A stretch of 32,537 nucleotides of DNA from Clostridia bacterium DTU084 (GCA_001512905.1 LFTB01000133.1:1-32537); one strand, 5' to 3'; counted from the first letter of the stretch, positions 1-9,201 are shown. Program-made: numbers and translations. The notes: generated by a model not told the origin, from the sequence alone.

Positions 1-253
1 GCAAATATCCTAAAATTGACCCCAATAAAATGAAAGTGAACCTCCAATATGGTACAATGTTTTTGAGCGAGTTCACAATAATTTTTCCTCGTTTTTTTAT
101 TGGTTAATCTGAAAAAAGGTCGCATCGCAAATGGCTTCGAAAAATTTCCGAAATTTCTTCTCACCCAATATTTGCCTGACCTAAGGAAATGCAGGAATTA
201 AAAAAAATGGGAAGAACTATAGAAGAGAGATAAATTGCTTGGAGGTCATCGAA

Positions 254-1294
254 ATGAGTAAAATGCGCTCAGAAATATTATCACAGGGTAAGGTTTTAGC
301 AGAGGCTATTCCCCAGCAGCTGCACGATGCAGAAGCTGTGCGAACGGTTTTGGGCGGTCAACCCATTCGGTTCATCTCCCTGGTAGCCAGGGGCACTTCT
401 GATCACGCTGCCATCTATGGCCAATATCTCTTGCAGTATGCCAATGGCCTTCCGGCAGGGTTAGCCACGCCTTCCATTCATACCCTATACAACAAGCAGT
501 TACATATGGAGGGAGGGCTTGTAGTTGGCATATCACAGTCTGGTCAGGGGACTGATGTGATCGAGACCATAGAGCAAGCCCGCGCAGCTGGAGCTTCCAC
601 TATTGCCATCACCAATGACCTTTCTTCACCCTTAGCTGAAGCAGCCCAGCTCACTATCGGCTGTTATGCAGGCCCTGAGGAGAGCGTAGCTGCCACTAAG
701 ACCTTCACTACCTCCCTTTCTGCACTGGTCTGCCTCAGCCAGGCCCTAGGCGCTCCTGAAGAGCTTTTAGAGGGCTTCCAAGAGCTCCCCGAAAAAGTTG
801 ATGCTACCCTGGCTACTTTAGATGAACCCCTAGGGCAATTTGCAGCTACACTGAAAGATGCAGACAAATTAATTTCCTTGGGACGGGGTTTTCAACAGCC
901 TGTGGCTTTTGAAACAGCTCTGAAACTGAAAGAAACTTGCTATGTGCACGCATGGGGTATGTCCAGTGCTGACTTTCTCCATGGGCCCATCGCTATTGTT
1001 GAGGACGATTTACCTGTACTGATGTTCGGTGCCTCTGGGCCCACAAGTCCCATGCAGGTTGAACTTCTCCAAAGGCTGCAAAAAATCGGAGCGAATCTCG
1101 CTGTTTTTGGCGCAGACCAAAACCTATTATCTAATGCAAAAGTCGCCTTCCCAATAGGAAAGGATGTGGCAGAGCCACTGCTGCCCTTGTTAACAGTCTT
1201 GGGAGGACAGCTGCTCAGCTGCCATCTGGCTGAAGTAAAGGGAATTAATCCTGATAAACCCCGCGGATTGCAGAAGGTGACAAAAACTAGATAA
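254..1294 (+). CDS. SIS-domain sugar-phosphate isomerase (GlmS C-terminal/AgaS-like)
   Basis: ORF 239..1294; SIS signatures VARGTSDHA, ISQSGQGTDV, ESVAATKTFT. RBS GGAGG at 241-245 favours the ATG at 254 over the TTG at 239. Confidence 0.85.
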   Translation: MSKMRSEILSQGKVLAEAIPQQLHDAEAVRTVLGGQPIRFISLVARGTSDHAAIYGQYLLQYANGLPAGLATPSIHTLYNKQLHMEGGLVVGISQSGQGTDVIETIEQARAAGASTIAITNDLSSPLAEAAQLTIGCYAGPEESVAATKTFTTSLSALVCLSQALGAPEELLEGFQELPEKVDATLATLDEPLGQFAATLKDADKLISLGRGFQQPVAFETALKLKETCYVHAWGMSSADFLHGPIAIVEDDLPVLMFGASGPTSPMQVELLQRLQKIGANLAVFGADQNLLSNAKVAFPIGKDVAEPLLPLLTVLGGQLLSCHLAEVKGINPDKPRGLQKVTKTR

Positions 1295-1417
1295 AACACC
1301 ATCCGCTTTTTGGGCGTTAGGAATAGACTTTAAAAAACAGATGATTTTTCTATCCTATGAATGATATCTGCTTAAATGGGATTTTGAGAAAAAGATACCT
1401 CAAAATGCTGTTCCTCA

Positions 1418-1450
1418 CCCCATACGAATTAAATTCGTATGGGGGTTTTT
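1418..1450 (+). terminator. Rho-independent terminator
   Basis: CCCCATACGAATT-A-AATTCGTATGGGG followed by GTTTTT, downstream of the SIS gene. Confidence 0.75.
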
Positions 1451-1767
1451 CCCCAAATGATAATGCGTTTCATCGTGGATTTGAGAGACGTTACCCATGC
1501 TATCCTACTAGCACCCTGTATGGAAACGCCCTTCTTCTTTCTATTAGTTTCCCAAATTGAGCAACAAAAAAGCTGTCAATATTGGGGCAGACTCTTCGGC
1601 CAAATAAGCTTATCACCGACTGCATTTCTCGGACAACCAACGCAATCTTCTGCAGGACAAAATACATTCGCAGCAACTCCATGCAACAACCTGTCTTTGT
1701 ATTTCCCTTTTTACTGTGGAGTTATTATCCTAAAATCCCGGCGAAATTTATAACTACACCGGTTCCT

Positions 1768-2165
1768 CTATCTTGAACGCTTTATAATTTTACGCTGTTC
1801 TTTTGTTGCAGGATAAATAATGCGTGTTCCATCTACTTCTTGGATACGGTGTCTCGGAAGGGTATGCAGCAGTTTCTTGAGTGTCATGTTTTTATACAAA
1901 TTCTCATCTGACATAACCTTATGGATTTCAGATAGTAAAATCAAGGCTATGAAGCCAATAAATACCTTATTCTGCATGCTCTCCTGGCTGTGTACCCGCA
2001 GCCTGCCAAGGTCTACGCTTTTCTTTAATCGAAGAAACCCCTTTTCGGCAATATCCTTTTTCCGGTAGATTCGCATAGCTTTTTTTGCATCGTCTATATC
2101 ATTGCTAATGATGATAAACCAACCTGCTGTTTCCAGTTCGTTATTTATTACATCCTCACGGATAC
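1768..2165 (-). pseudogene. IS1634/IS4-like transposase C-terminal fragment
   Basis: ORF ...MRIYRKKDIAEKGFLRLKKSVDLGRLRVHSQESMQNKVFIGFIALILLSEIHKVM... resembles the C-terminal part of IS1634-type transposases. The same frame stays open upstream (SIREDVINNELETAGWFIIISND) but no N-terminal part is present. Confidence 0.65.
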
Positions 2166-2236
2166 TTACAGTATAGCTAGATTCTGTTTTTTCAATATTC
2201 TGACATTCAGGTACTTTGTGTATTCGCTGTTGTCTA

Positions 2237-3860
2237 TGTAGGGTCTGCTGAAATCACCAAAATAAGCGATTGTACTGCATTTTTATCCAAAATATGGTAC
2301 AATAGATGCAAGGTTTTTATCAAAAAACCTTAAAAAACCTTGCAGATGGTGAAGTAATATGTATAAAAAAGCTAACAAAAAGCAGTTGTCTTTCTTACTA
2401 CCATTTGACGGAAAATTAGACCCTGAAAATAGATGGGTTAAGCTTAGCGAAATCATCCCTTGGGATGATATTGAAGAAAAATATGCAGAACTATTCCCAG
2501 CCAATTGCGGCATGCCGGCTAAACCTTTAAGAATGGCCTTAGGTGCATTAATAATCAAAGAAAAATGTGGTTTCTCAGATAGAGAAACTGTAGAGCAAAT
2601 AAAGGAAAACCCCTATTTGCAATACTTTATTGGCTTAGAAGAATTCAAAACCGAAGCGCCATTTGATTCATCTTTGATGGTTCATTTCCGCAAGCGACTT
2701 GGCGTTGATGAAATTATAGATATCAATGAGATGATTTGTAGAGCAAAAGCTGAGGATGAAAACAAGGACATAAATGATGATGACAACGATCATGAACCTC
2801 AGTCGCCGGATAGTGAAAATACAACTCAAGAAACTGATGATAAACAGTCTAACAAAGGAACTTTAATTCTTGATGCTACTTGTGCTCCTGCTGATATCCG
2901 CTATCCAACCGATCTATCGCTACTGAATGAAGCACGGATGAAGTTGGAAGAGATTATTGATACTCTTCATAAGCCGCTTCGTGGTAAAAGGCCCAAACCT
3001 AGAACCTACAGGAAAGTGGCAAGGTTAGAATTTTTGGCTGTTTCCAAAAAACGAAGACCATCAAAAAATCAGATTCGAAAGGCTATTGGCAAGCAACTAG
3101 GTTATATCAGACGGGATCTGGCAGCAATTGAAAAGTTAGTTGAAATAGTTGGGCTTGGCGCTCTCAGCAAACGCCAGTTGAGAAATCTCTGGGTGATCAA
3201 TGAGTTGTATCGCCAGCAAGAAATCATGTATAAGACAAAAGAACATAGTATCGAGGATAGGATAGTAAGTATCAGCCAGCCCCATGTAAGACCCATAGTT
3301 CGAGGAAAAGCAGGAGCAGATACAGAATTTGGAGCAAAAGTTGCAATTAGTTTAGCCGACGGATACTCATATATTGAGAAAATCAGCTGGGATAATTTTA
3401 ACGAAGGCATTACCTTAATCGAATCCGTAGAAAGGTTCAAAGAGAGGTTCGGATACTATCCCAAAGTAGTCCTAGCTGATAAAATTTATCGAAATCGTGA
3501 CAACTTGAAGTATTGTAAAAAACATGGAATAAGATTGAGTGGCCCCCGGTTAGGTCGACCTCCCAAAGTCCAAGACCCTCAAATACGCAGGCAAGAATAT
3601 GAAGACGCGAAAGCCCGAAATGCTGTAGAGGGAGAGATTGGTGTTGGGAAGCGCCGTTACGGATTGGGTCTTATCATGGCATGTCTTCAAAAAACAAGTG
3701 AGACAGTTATCGCTCTGCAGTTTATGGTAATGAACCTTGAGCGTAAGGTGCGCTCTCTTTTTTGGCAATTTTTCAAGTTCCTTTTTTGCGAATTTTACGC
3801 GGAAAGTTTCGCCTAAAATCGAATGAAAATAGCAAATCCGCTATTATTCAGCAGACCCTA
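2237..3860 (+). mobile_element. IS5-like insertion sequence
   Basis: 14-bp inverted ends TAGGGTCTGCTGAA (2239-2252) and TTCAGCAGACCCTA (3847-3860) around an intact transposase ORF; TCTA at 2233-2236 and 3861-3864 is a possible 4-bp target duplication. Confidence 0.85.
2359..3816 (+). CDS. IS5-like (DUF772-type) DDE transposase
   Basis: 485 aa; FDGKLDPENRWVKLSEIIPWDDIEEKYAELF N-terminus and PHVRPIVRGKAGADTEFGAKVAIS / VVLADKIYRNRDN core. Confidence 0.88.
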   Translation: MYKKANKKQLSFLLPFDGKLDPENRWVKLSEIIPWDDIEEKYAELFPANCGMPAKPLRMALGALIIKEKCGFSDRETVEQIKENPYLQYFIGLEEFKTEAPFDSSLMVHFRKRLGVDEIIDINEMICRAKAEDENKDINDDDNDHEPQSPDSENTTQETDDKQSNKGTLILDATCAPADIRYPTDLSLLNEARMKLEEIIDTLHKPLRGKRPKPRTYRKVARLEFLAVSKKRRPSKNQIRKAIGKQLGYIRRDLAAIEKLVEIVGLGALSKRQLRNLWVINELYRQQEIMYKTKEHSIEDRIVSISQPHVRPIVRGKAGADTEFGAKVAISLADGYSYIEKISWDNFNEGITLIESVERFKERFGYYPKVVLADKIYRNRDNLKYCKKHGIRLSGPRLGRPPKVQDPQIRRQEYEDAKARNAVEGEIGVGKRRYGLGLIMACLQKTSETVIALQFMVMNLERKVRSLFWQFFKFLFCEFYAESFA

Positions 3861-4066
3861 TCTACAACCTGAAATATACTCCCGTTTTTATGAATTGCTC
3901 GATAAATTACACCATAGTACTTTCCCGCGTTTTTCTTTATTTCAATATCATACACAAACTGTGGAATGATGATTTTTTCAAATAATATTTCTGAAATATC
4001 CAACCTGTTGACCCTGGCTAAATTAATCAGGATATCAGCATCTGATATAGCCCCGATATATCTCAT
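3861..4066 (-). pseudogene. PIN-domain protein, C-terminus lost to IS insertion
   Basis: MRYIGAISDADILINLARVNRLDISEILFEKIIIPQFVYDIEIKK is PIN-like; start ATG at 4066 follows the ImmA/IrrE stop by 1 nt; coding runs into the IS right end at 3860. Confidence 0.65.
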
Positions 4067-4067
4067 G

Positions 4068-4877
4068 TTAATAATCCTCTTTTTGGGGATATTCATATCC
4101 AAATTGTTCAGGAGCCAGTCCAATAAATTCAAGGCTGTGTTTCATGTTTTTATATGAGATATCCCCTTTTTCGTAGTTGGTCTTAACAAACTCTATATAT
4201 TCTTTAGGTACAAATGTTTCTCTTGACGGAGTTATCAAATCTATACTATAACCTTCCCGTTTGGTTAAAGCTTGGAGTTGTTCCGTATTTTCCAGTGAAC
4301 AGATGTCCAGAAGTTCCTCATATTTGTCACTAGAGCATAAATCAAGTTGGATAAGCCTTTTTAGCATAGCTTTATAACTTACCTTAAAGAAATTGTGCAT
4401 TCTAATGATATGTCTTGGCAAAATATTATTTTTATCTACATCAACAATTCTATAAAACACCTCTTTAACATAGTCCTCGGGCATCAAAAATTCGGAAGCA
4501 AATACATCTGCTTTCATGTCTTCCACATTATACCTTTCATCATCTAAAAGAATCTTTTCTTTTTTCAGGATGTCAGCATTATAAATAAGATGGTATAGTT
4601 CATGAGCGCCAGTATAGCGCTCATGACCCAAAGTAAAATTGCTATTTAAATAGACAATAAACTGTCCCTCAAAGTAAGTGCTGAATCCCGATAATTCATC
4701 TGTATCTAATGGCTTTCTTATTATAAACGCAGCTTCTGATAGAACATCAAATATATCAGAAAGTCCTTTTCGCGCAAATTTTATTCTCACATCTTCTGCT
4801 AAATCTTTAATTTGCAGTCTGAAGGATTCTTCTGGGAGATTTAATTTATTACTTTTCAACTTAAACATTCCTCCCAC
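4068..4877 (-). CDS. ImmA/IrrE family metallo-endopeptidase
   Basis: 269 aa; HEXXH motif in GAHELYHLIY and the downstream MKADVFASEFLMP motif. Confidence 0.88.
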   Translation of the reverse strand: MGGMFKLKSNKLNLPEESFRLQIKDLAEDVRIKFARKGLSDIFDVLSEAAFIIRKPLDTDELSGFSTYFEGQFIVYLNSNFTLGHERYTGAHELYHLIYNADILKKEKILLDDERYNVEDMKADVFASEFLMPEDYVKEVFYRIVDVDKNNILPRHIIRMHNFFKVSYKAMLKRLIQLDLCSSDKYEELLDICSLENTEQLQALTKREGYSIDLITPSRETFVPKEYIEFVKTNYEKGDISYKNMKHSLEFIGLAPEQFGYEYPQKEDY

Positions 4878-5251
4878 AGTGGCTTCCTCTTTTGTGGTTT
4901 AAACTCACCATTATATATTTTCTTTTGGTAAATGAACACTTTGATCATATCCTGAAGTTTTTCTACCTCTGTAATCGTTTTCTCGGAAAAATTTTTCTTC
5001 CTAAAAAGTGTAACCAAATCATAGTCCTCATTATCTTCAAAAAGAGTGTTCATGTCTACATTAAGTACTTTGCTTATAGCATTTAACTCTATAGCCGATA
5101 TAGTTCTGTTGTTATTTTCTATTTTGCTTAACGTTTCTCTGCTCATATTAACATTTTGTTCAGCAAGCCTCTCTACCACTTCTGCTTGACTTAATCCTCT
5201 TTCCTCTCTAACAGCCTTTATTTTTAATCCAATAGGAAGAGCATTTGTCAT
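4856..5251 (-). CDS. XRE-family HTH transcriptional regulator
   Basis: 131 aa; LKIKAVREERGLSQAEVVERLAEQNVNMSRETLSKIENNNRTIS is an HTH_3 domain; overlaps the downstream ImmA/IrrE gene; RBS AAGGGGGC upstream. Confidence 0.88.
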   Translation of the reverse strand: MTNALPIGLKIKAVREERGLSQAEVVERLAEQNVNMSRETLSKIENNNRTISAIELNAISKVLNVDMNTLFEDNEDYDLVTLFRKKNFSEKTITEVEKLQDMIKVFIYQKKIYNGEFKPQKRKPLWEECLS

Positions 5252-5265
5252 TTTAAAGCCCCCTT

Positions 5266-5334
5266 TGTAACATTATATTACACTAGCATTTGTTTTGCGT
5301 CAATATTTTATCCTTATATGTAATATTTTATTAC
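5266..5334 (-). promoter_or_regulatory. Promoter and paired dyad operators of the XRE operon
   Basis: Dyads TGTAACATTATATTACA (5266-5282) and TGTAATATTTTATTACG (5319-5335), both TGTAA-N7-TTAC. On the minus strand, TTGACG-17 bp-TAATAT lies between/overlapping them. Confidence 0.6.
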
Positions 5335-5382
5335 GAAAATCTCATGTTGCCCTCTTACTCTGATTTGTTATCTGCTTACAAG

Positions 5383-5959
5383 TTTGACATTCTCCCATGT
5401 CTACTCAAGCGGGGACTGCGGTCGTAGAACGTTTTACATCCCCTTGCCCAGAGTTGATGCCCCAACTCTTTATGTTACAAGCTGCAGCTGATACAGAACT
5501 GCAGCTCTCACAGCCAAAAAATCTGTCAGGCAACAATATGTCCTGGCGATGGCCACATACTGAACGGGTCTGTGTCGATGGTTTGAAATCGCCAGTTTTA
5601 ATCACCGTTTTTCCTCTCTCGTGTACCTTTGCTTCGAGACCGACATAAATTCAGCAAATCCAAGATCGCCAACTTGGCGTCCCCAAAGCATTCTCAATCG
5701 CCTCACCGTTAAGCTCCTCAAGGCAAAGGATGCTATGCAATTTGAATTGTAACGCTTGATTTCCCAATCCTATCTTCGATTCCAAGAATGTTATGGTCAT
5801 CTTTGTACTTCCCTGCCCGGAAGGTTCATTCGAGTAACAAGTATTGAATTCCCATTGTTTGCGTATATTCGCCGACCTGCCCGACCGAACGTGATTCCCG
5901 CTTTCGTATTTTGAGCTTATCCACCCCCATAGTCCACTCATTTCTCGCGTCTTCTTCAC
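5383..5959 (-). pseudogene. Decayed TnpB (IS200/IS605-type) remnant
   Basis: Minus-strand fragment ILCLEELNG...TGDFKPSTQTRSVCGHRQDILLPDRFFGCESCSSVSAAACNIKSWGINSGQ resembles the TnpB zinc-ribbon C-terminus with stops/deletions; GGGAGAATGTCAA downstream resembles an IS605-type right end. Confidence 0.5.
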
Positions 5960-6137
5960 ACGACCCCTCGCGAGACTGTTCTAGACTAACTTGGTGAGTT
6001 GGCCGCTCCTAGGGGAGGACTTCCTCCGTGAAGTTGCTTTCCGAACTCATGGTCCCTTTTACTTCTGTAGCGTGACCGCAGTTCTTAACAGCAACCCTGT
6101 TATGTTAACACACAAAGGATGCGACTGCCCGCCGCAC

Positions 6138-6167
6138 ACAAAAAAGCCCTTGGTCTCGCCAAGAGCT
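6138..6167 (-). terminator. Rho-independent terminator of the UGSC/TlpA/Fe-S cluster
   Basis: Minus strand: AGCTCTTGG-CGAGA-CCAAGGGCT followed by TTTTTTG. Confidence 0.7.
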
Positions 6168-6179
6168 GTAGAACCAATA

Positions 6180-6414
6180 TTAAGCGCTCAAAGCTGGCTC
6201 CTTTGCGGTTTGAGTATCTTCAGCCCGAAAACAGAATTTGGCTTCAATAGCACTTTTAAGGCACTTGACGATACATTCTCCGCATCGAATGCACTCTGGA
6301 TGATTGGACGCTTTTTGAGGGTCTATCTCCAGCCTGCATCTGCCTCGCCCGGCTTATACCGAAAAAGAGCAAAACGGCTCCTGAAAGCAGAAGGAAAAAG
6401 TACCGACTCCTCAA
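6180..6414 (-). pseudogene. Membrane-anchored 4Fe-4S protein, frameshifted
   Basis: TTG start after AAGGGGGTGG encodes RSRYFFLLLSGAVLLFFG; another frame then encodes CRLEIDPQKASNHPECIRCGECIVKCLKSAIEAKF (CxxCGxCxxxC). Confidence 0.6.
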
Positions 6415-6563
6415 AACTTCCACCCCCTTTTTTCTACAATTTTTTATTTGAAAAGATAAAAGCACAGCTAGGAGGCGCATTAAATTCCTACAAACAGAGG
6501 GGTGCACTTAGTTATACAAACAACCTCGCAGGAGTTGTCCCTTATGGGACAGCCATTCTTTCG

Positions 6564-7030
6564 TTATCTGATCAGCTTGATTTTTTCTTTTAGCTGGCTG
6601 GCAGAAAGCGCTCCTACTTTAACATCTTTGATCACGCCTTTATTATCGATAAAAAAGGTGGTGGGGAGTCCTTGTACCTGGTAACGCTGTGCTACCTTAC
6701 CATTTTTATCCAAAAGCACAGGGAAAGTGTACTTGCCCTTATTCAACGGTCTTTTCGTCCTCCCGCAGATTGACAGTTCGAGTCACAAAGCCTTTAGCGT
6801 TTTGATGTACTTTTTGAAAATCAAAAAGCTCCGCCCGGCAAGCCGAGCACCAAGTAGCCCAAAAGTTCAACACCACGCCCTTGCCTCTGAAATCTGAAAG
6901 GGAAACCTTCTTCCCTTTGAGATCGGTGAGTGTGAAGTCCGGATCCTTCTGTTGGGGCTTGAGTGCCGCAAGCACTATTAAAACTACCATTGTAAACAGC
7001 GTAAACAAAAGCAGCGGCAGGATGGTTTTC
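6564..7030 (-). pseudogene. TlpA/ResA-like thiol-disulfide oxidoreductase, frameshifted
   Basis: ORF 6739..7008 ([37 protein letters not shown]) and ORF 6564..6746 (YTFPVLLDKNGKVAQRYQVQGLPTTFFIDNKGVIKD) are halves of one protein in different frames. Confidence 0.8.
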
Positions 7031-7108
7031 TTCTAAATTAGAGGTCTCCTTCCTCTGCCAAATGTTTCAATCTTGCTTAACCCAACCTCTCCCTGGGCTG
7101 AAACAATA

Positions 7109-7147
7109 ATAGCCTTTGACGGCGACAGTATCGCCGCCAAAGGCTAT
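7109..7147 (-). terminator. Strong hairpin, probable terminator or attenuator after the UGSC gene
   Basis: ATAGCCTTTG(A)CGGCGA-CAGTA-TCGCCG(C)CAAAGGCTAT; U-rich on either side. Confidence 0.55.
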
Positions 7148-7245
7148 CTCTTTTTACAGTTCTTTGGTATTCACCACATCCTGAGTTCTGTCCTCTCCAC
7201 TATTGTACAAATATACAAAGAACCCGCGATGATTCTTCAGATTGA

Positions 7246-9201
7246 TTATTCTAGATAGAACTCTTCAAGGGGACGATAGCCGAGCTCTGCCATCAACTCA
7301 TCCCAGTTGGCTGGCAGCTCGATCTCTATGGTGACTGTACTGCCGCCAGGCATGCACTGCACTTTATTCCGAGCCGAATCTCCAACCACCAGGATCGATG
7401 TTCTGCCAGGTTTCATAACAGGCACTGTGTAGATTTTTTCCATACCAGGAACGCGAGGAAACCACGGTGGTATTTCTGTCAGTTCTCCGTCCTCGTCCTT
7501 GATGATCTTTCTGAGGTGCTGTTCCAATGTGTACTTGTCAGGATCAAAGGCGCTGCCGGGGTTAGCCCAATAATTGGCATAAGCCCGTTCATATGCAGGT
7601 CTCCTCGCTGTAGCAATTAAGGCCTTTTCCAATTTCTCTTTTGTTTGATAAGCACGAGCGAGGTTGCGGGCTACGTTCTCAGTGACCATAATGGTCCGGT
7701 GCGTGAAGGCAACGCCGCTGCCGAGAGCAAATTGACTTTTCTCAACCACTTCCCAGGCCATGAGCTCCATGATTTTCCTTGGATTGGACGTTGCCGGGGC
7801 GAGATTGTTGCCCCACAACAGGGCGGAAGCTGCAGTAAGCGTATTCTGGTTCAAGTCGTAGCCTTTCTGTACATGGTATGGCTGCCAGCCAACCTTAAGG
7901 GAGGCTTCCTCGTCCTCTGCCATACACCAGGGCATGAGGTAGCCAAAGGTCCCCATCCTGTCCTGTTTTATGTAATAGCCGGCCAAATTCAGAAGTGCCA
8001 GATTAATAAACCGACCAATGACAGCATTTTGCGGCTCAGTAATCAGCCCCTGCTGGTAGTCGATGCCAAGCTGTCTGGCAACAGGTCCATTGATCCAGCA
8101 ATAAGGAGTCCATCCATGGGTGCTTGCCAAAGTGCGGCGATAATTGGGGTCAGCTAGCGCTTTTGTATAGGCGATCAGAATTGGCATGTACTCCGGCGGG
8201 CAGCCTGCCATCACCCCATTGACAGCAACATGCCATACTAGGGTCTGCCGATATGCTATGGGAAGTACGCCAATAGTCTCATCCCAGGAAAGATCTGTAT
8301 ATTTAAGAAACTCCTCGACCCTGTCGATGGTAGGTGGTATTATCGGCAGCCCGTCGGACCAGCGCATCTTGACAAAATATTTATTCACCTCATCCAAAGT
8401 ACCTGTGAAGACAATGTCTTTAGCCTCCCCCACCACTGCTTTGCGGTATTCAGCGATTTCCTCGTCTGTGATGGGTTTGGTCAGCGCCTCAACGATCTGA
8501 GGCCAAAGGACTTCTCTGGTATTTTGGATCAATTCCTCCCTGGTATGGGCTGCAAATGCGCCGGGATACGTGGCGATCCGCGGTGCTGGAACGCCGTTAT
8601 TGACCGATATAGATGCGACCTGCGCCACAAAAGCCGGCGCAGCGATTGTTACAGCGGGAATACCTATGTACTCTGCAGCGATGCTGGAGCCAGTCTCTTT
8701 AATGGTACACAGTCCACAGCCGCAGTTGCCAGATATTACAGCATCAACGCCCATTTCCTTGAGCTTTTTCTGGAAATCTTCAACAGACTTTCTGGCAACC
8801 CCAGGGCCTGGAAACGGGCCAGCTGACCCTATCTCATCCAGCAGAATCACCTTTGCTCCAGGGTAGTTTTTCAGGATTAGCCTTTTGATTTCAGGATGCG
8901 TTACATTGGCCATAAAGCTTCCGCCCACAACTGCAATGGTCTTTCCAGCCAAGGTATTCAGGCGGGGAGCTTGAGTTAACATTGGAATAGTTTGCTTGCC
9001 AACTGGTGCCACTACAGCATATCTGTTTTCCCCAGCGGGCGTTGTTTCTTGAGCAGTCGGCTCGAGCCAGCACGTGTCATCTTCGCACTCGAGTATTTCC
9101 TCTGCCGTCATGTTTTCTGCTGTGAAAGCATGGGCGGTTGCCACAGCGAAGTACAGCAGGCACAGTATTACTGCCAATCCAGCCAATGCTCTTCCTTTCA
9201 T
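7246..9201 (-). CDS. Secreted UGSC-type (Cys form) two-domain protein
   Basis: 651 aa; signal peptide MKGRALAGLAVILCLLYFAVATAHA; UGSC-like segment GVDAVISGNCGCGLCTIKET...EYIGIPAVTIAAPAF; C-terminal MRWSDGLPIIPPTIDRVEEFL...ILVVGDSARNKVQCMPGGSTVTIEIELPANWDEL. Confidence 0.65.
   Translation of the reverse strand: MKGRALAGLAVILCLLYFAVATAHAFTAENMTAEEILECEDDTCWLEPTAQETTPAGENRYAVVAPVGKQTIPMLTQAPRLNTLAGKTIAVVGGSFMANVTHPEIKRLILKNYPGAKVILLDEIGSAGPFPGPGVARKSVEDFQKKLKEMGVDAVISGNCGCGLCTIKETGSSIAAEYIGIPAVTIAAPAFVAQVASISVNNGVPAPRIATYPGAFAAHTREELIQNTREVLWPQIVEALTKPITDEEIAEYRKAVVGEAKDIVFTGTLDEVNKYFVKMRWSDGLPIIPPTIDRVEEFLKYTDLSWDETIGVLPIAYRQTLVWHVAVNGVMAGCPPEYMPILIAYTKALADPNYRRTLASTHGWTPYCWINGPVARQLGIDYQQGLITEPQNAVIGRFINLALLNLAGYYIKQDRMGTFGYLMPWCMAEDEEASLKVGWQPYHVQKGYDLNQNTLTAASALLWGNNLAPATSNPRKIMELMAWEVVEKSQFALGSGVAFTHRTIMVTENVARNLARAYQTKEKLEKALIATARRPAYERAYANYWANPGSAFDPDKYTLEQHLRKIIKDEDGELTEIPPWFPRVPGMEKIYTVPVMKPGRTSILVVGDSARNKVQCMPGGSTVTIEIELPANWDELMAELGYRPLEEFYLE

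Noticed and set aside
1357-1776. Several small overlapping ORFs between the SIS gene terminator and the transposase fragment
   Set aside because: No recognisable domain or consistent frame; probably noncoding or decayed DNA.
46-2303. Shared 13-mer AATATGGTACAAT at 46-58 and 2291-2303
   Set aside because: Looks like two independent extended -10 promoter elements (TATGGTACAAT); surrounding sequence does not match, so not a repeat or second IS end.
5991-6593. 200-aa plus-strand ORF
   Set aside because: Covers the minus-strand 4Fe-4S pseudogene and its terminator; no recognisable family, likely a chance ORF.
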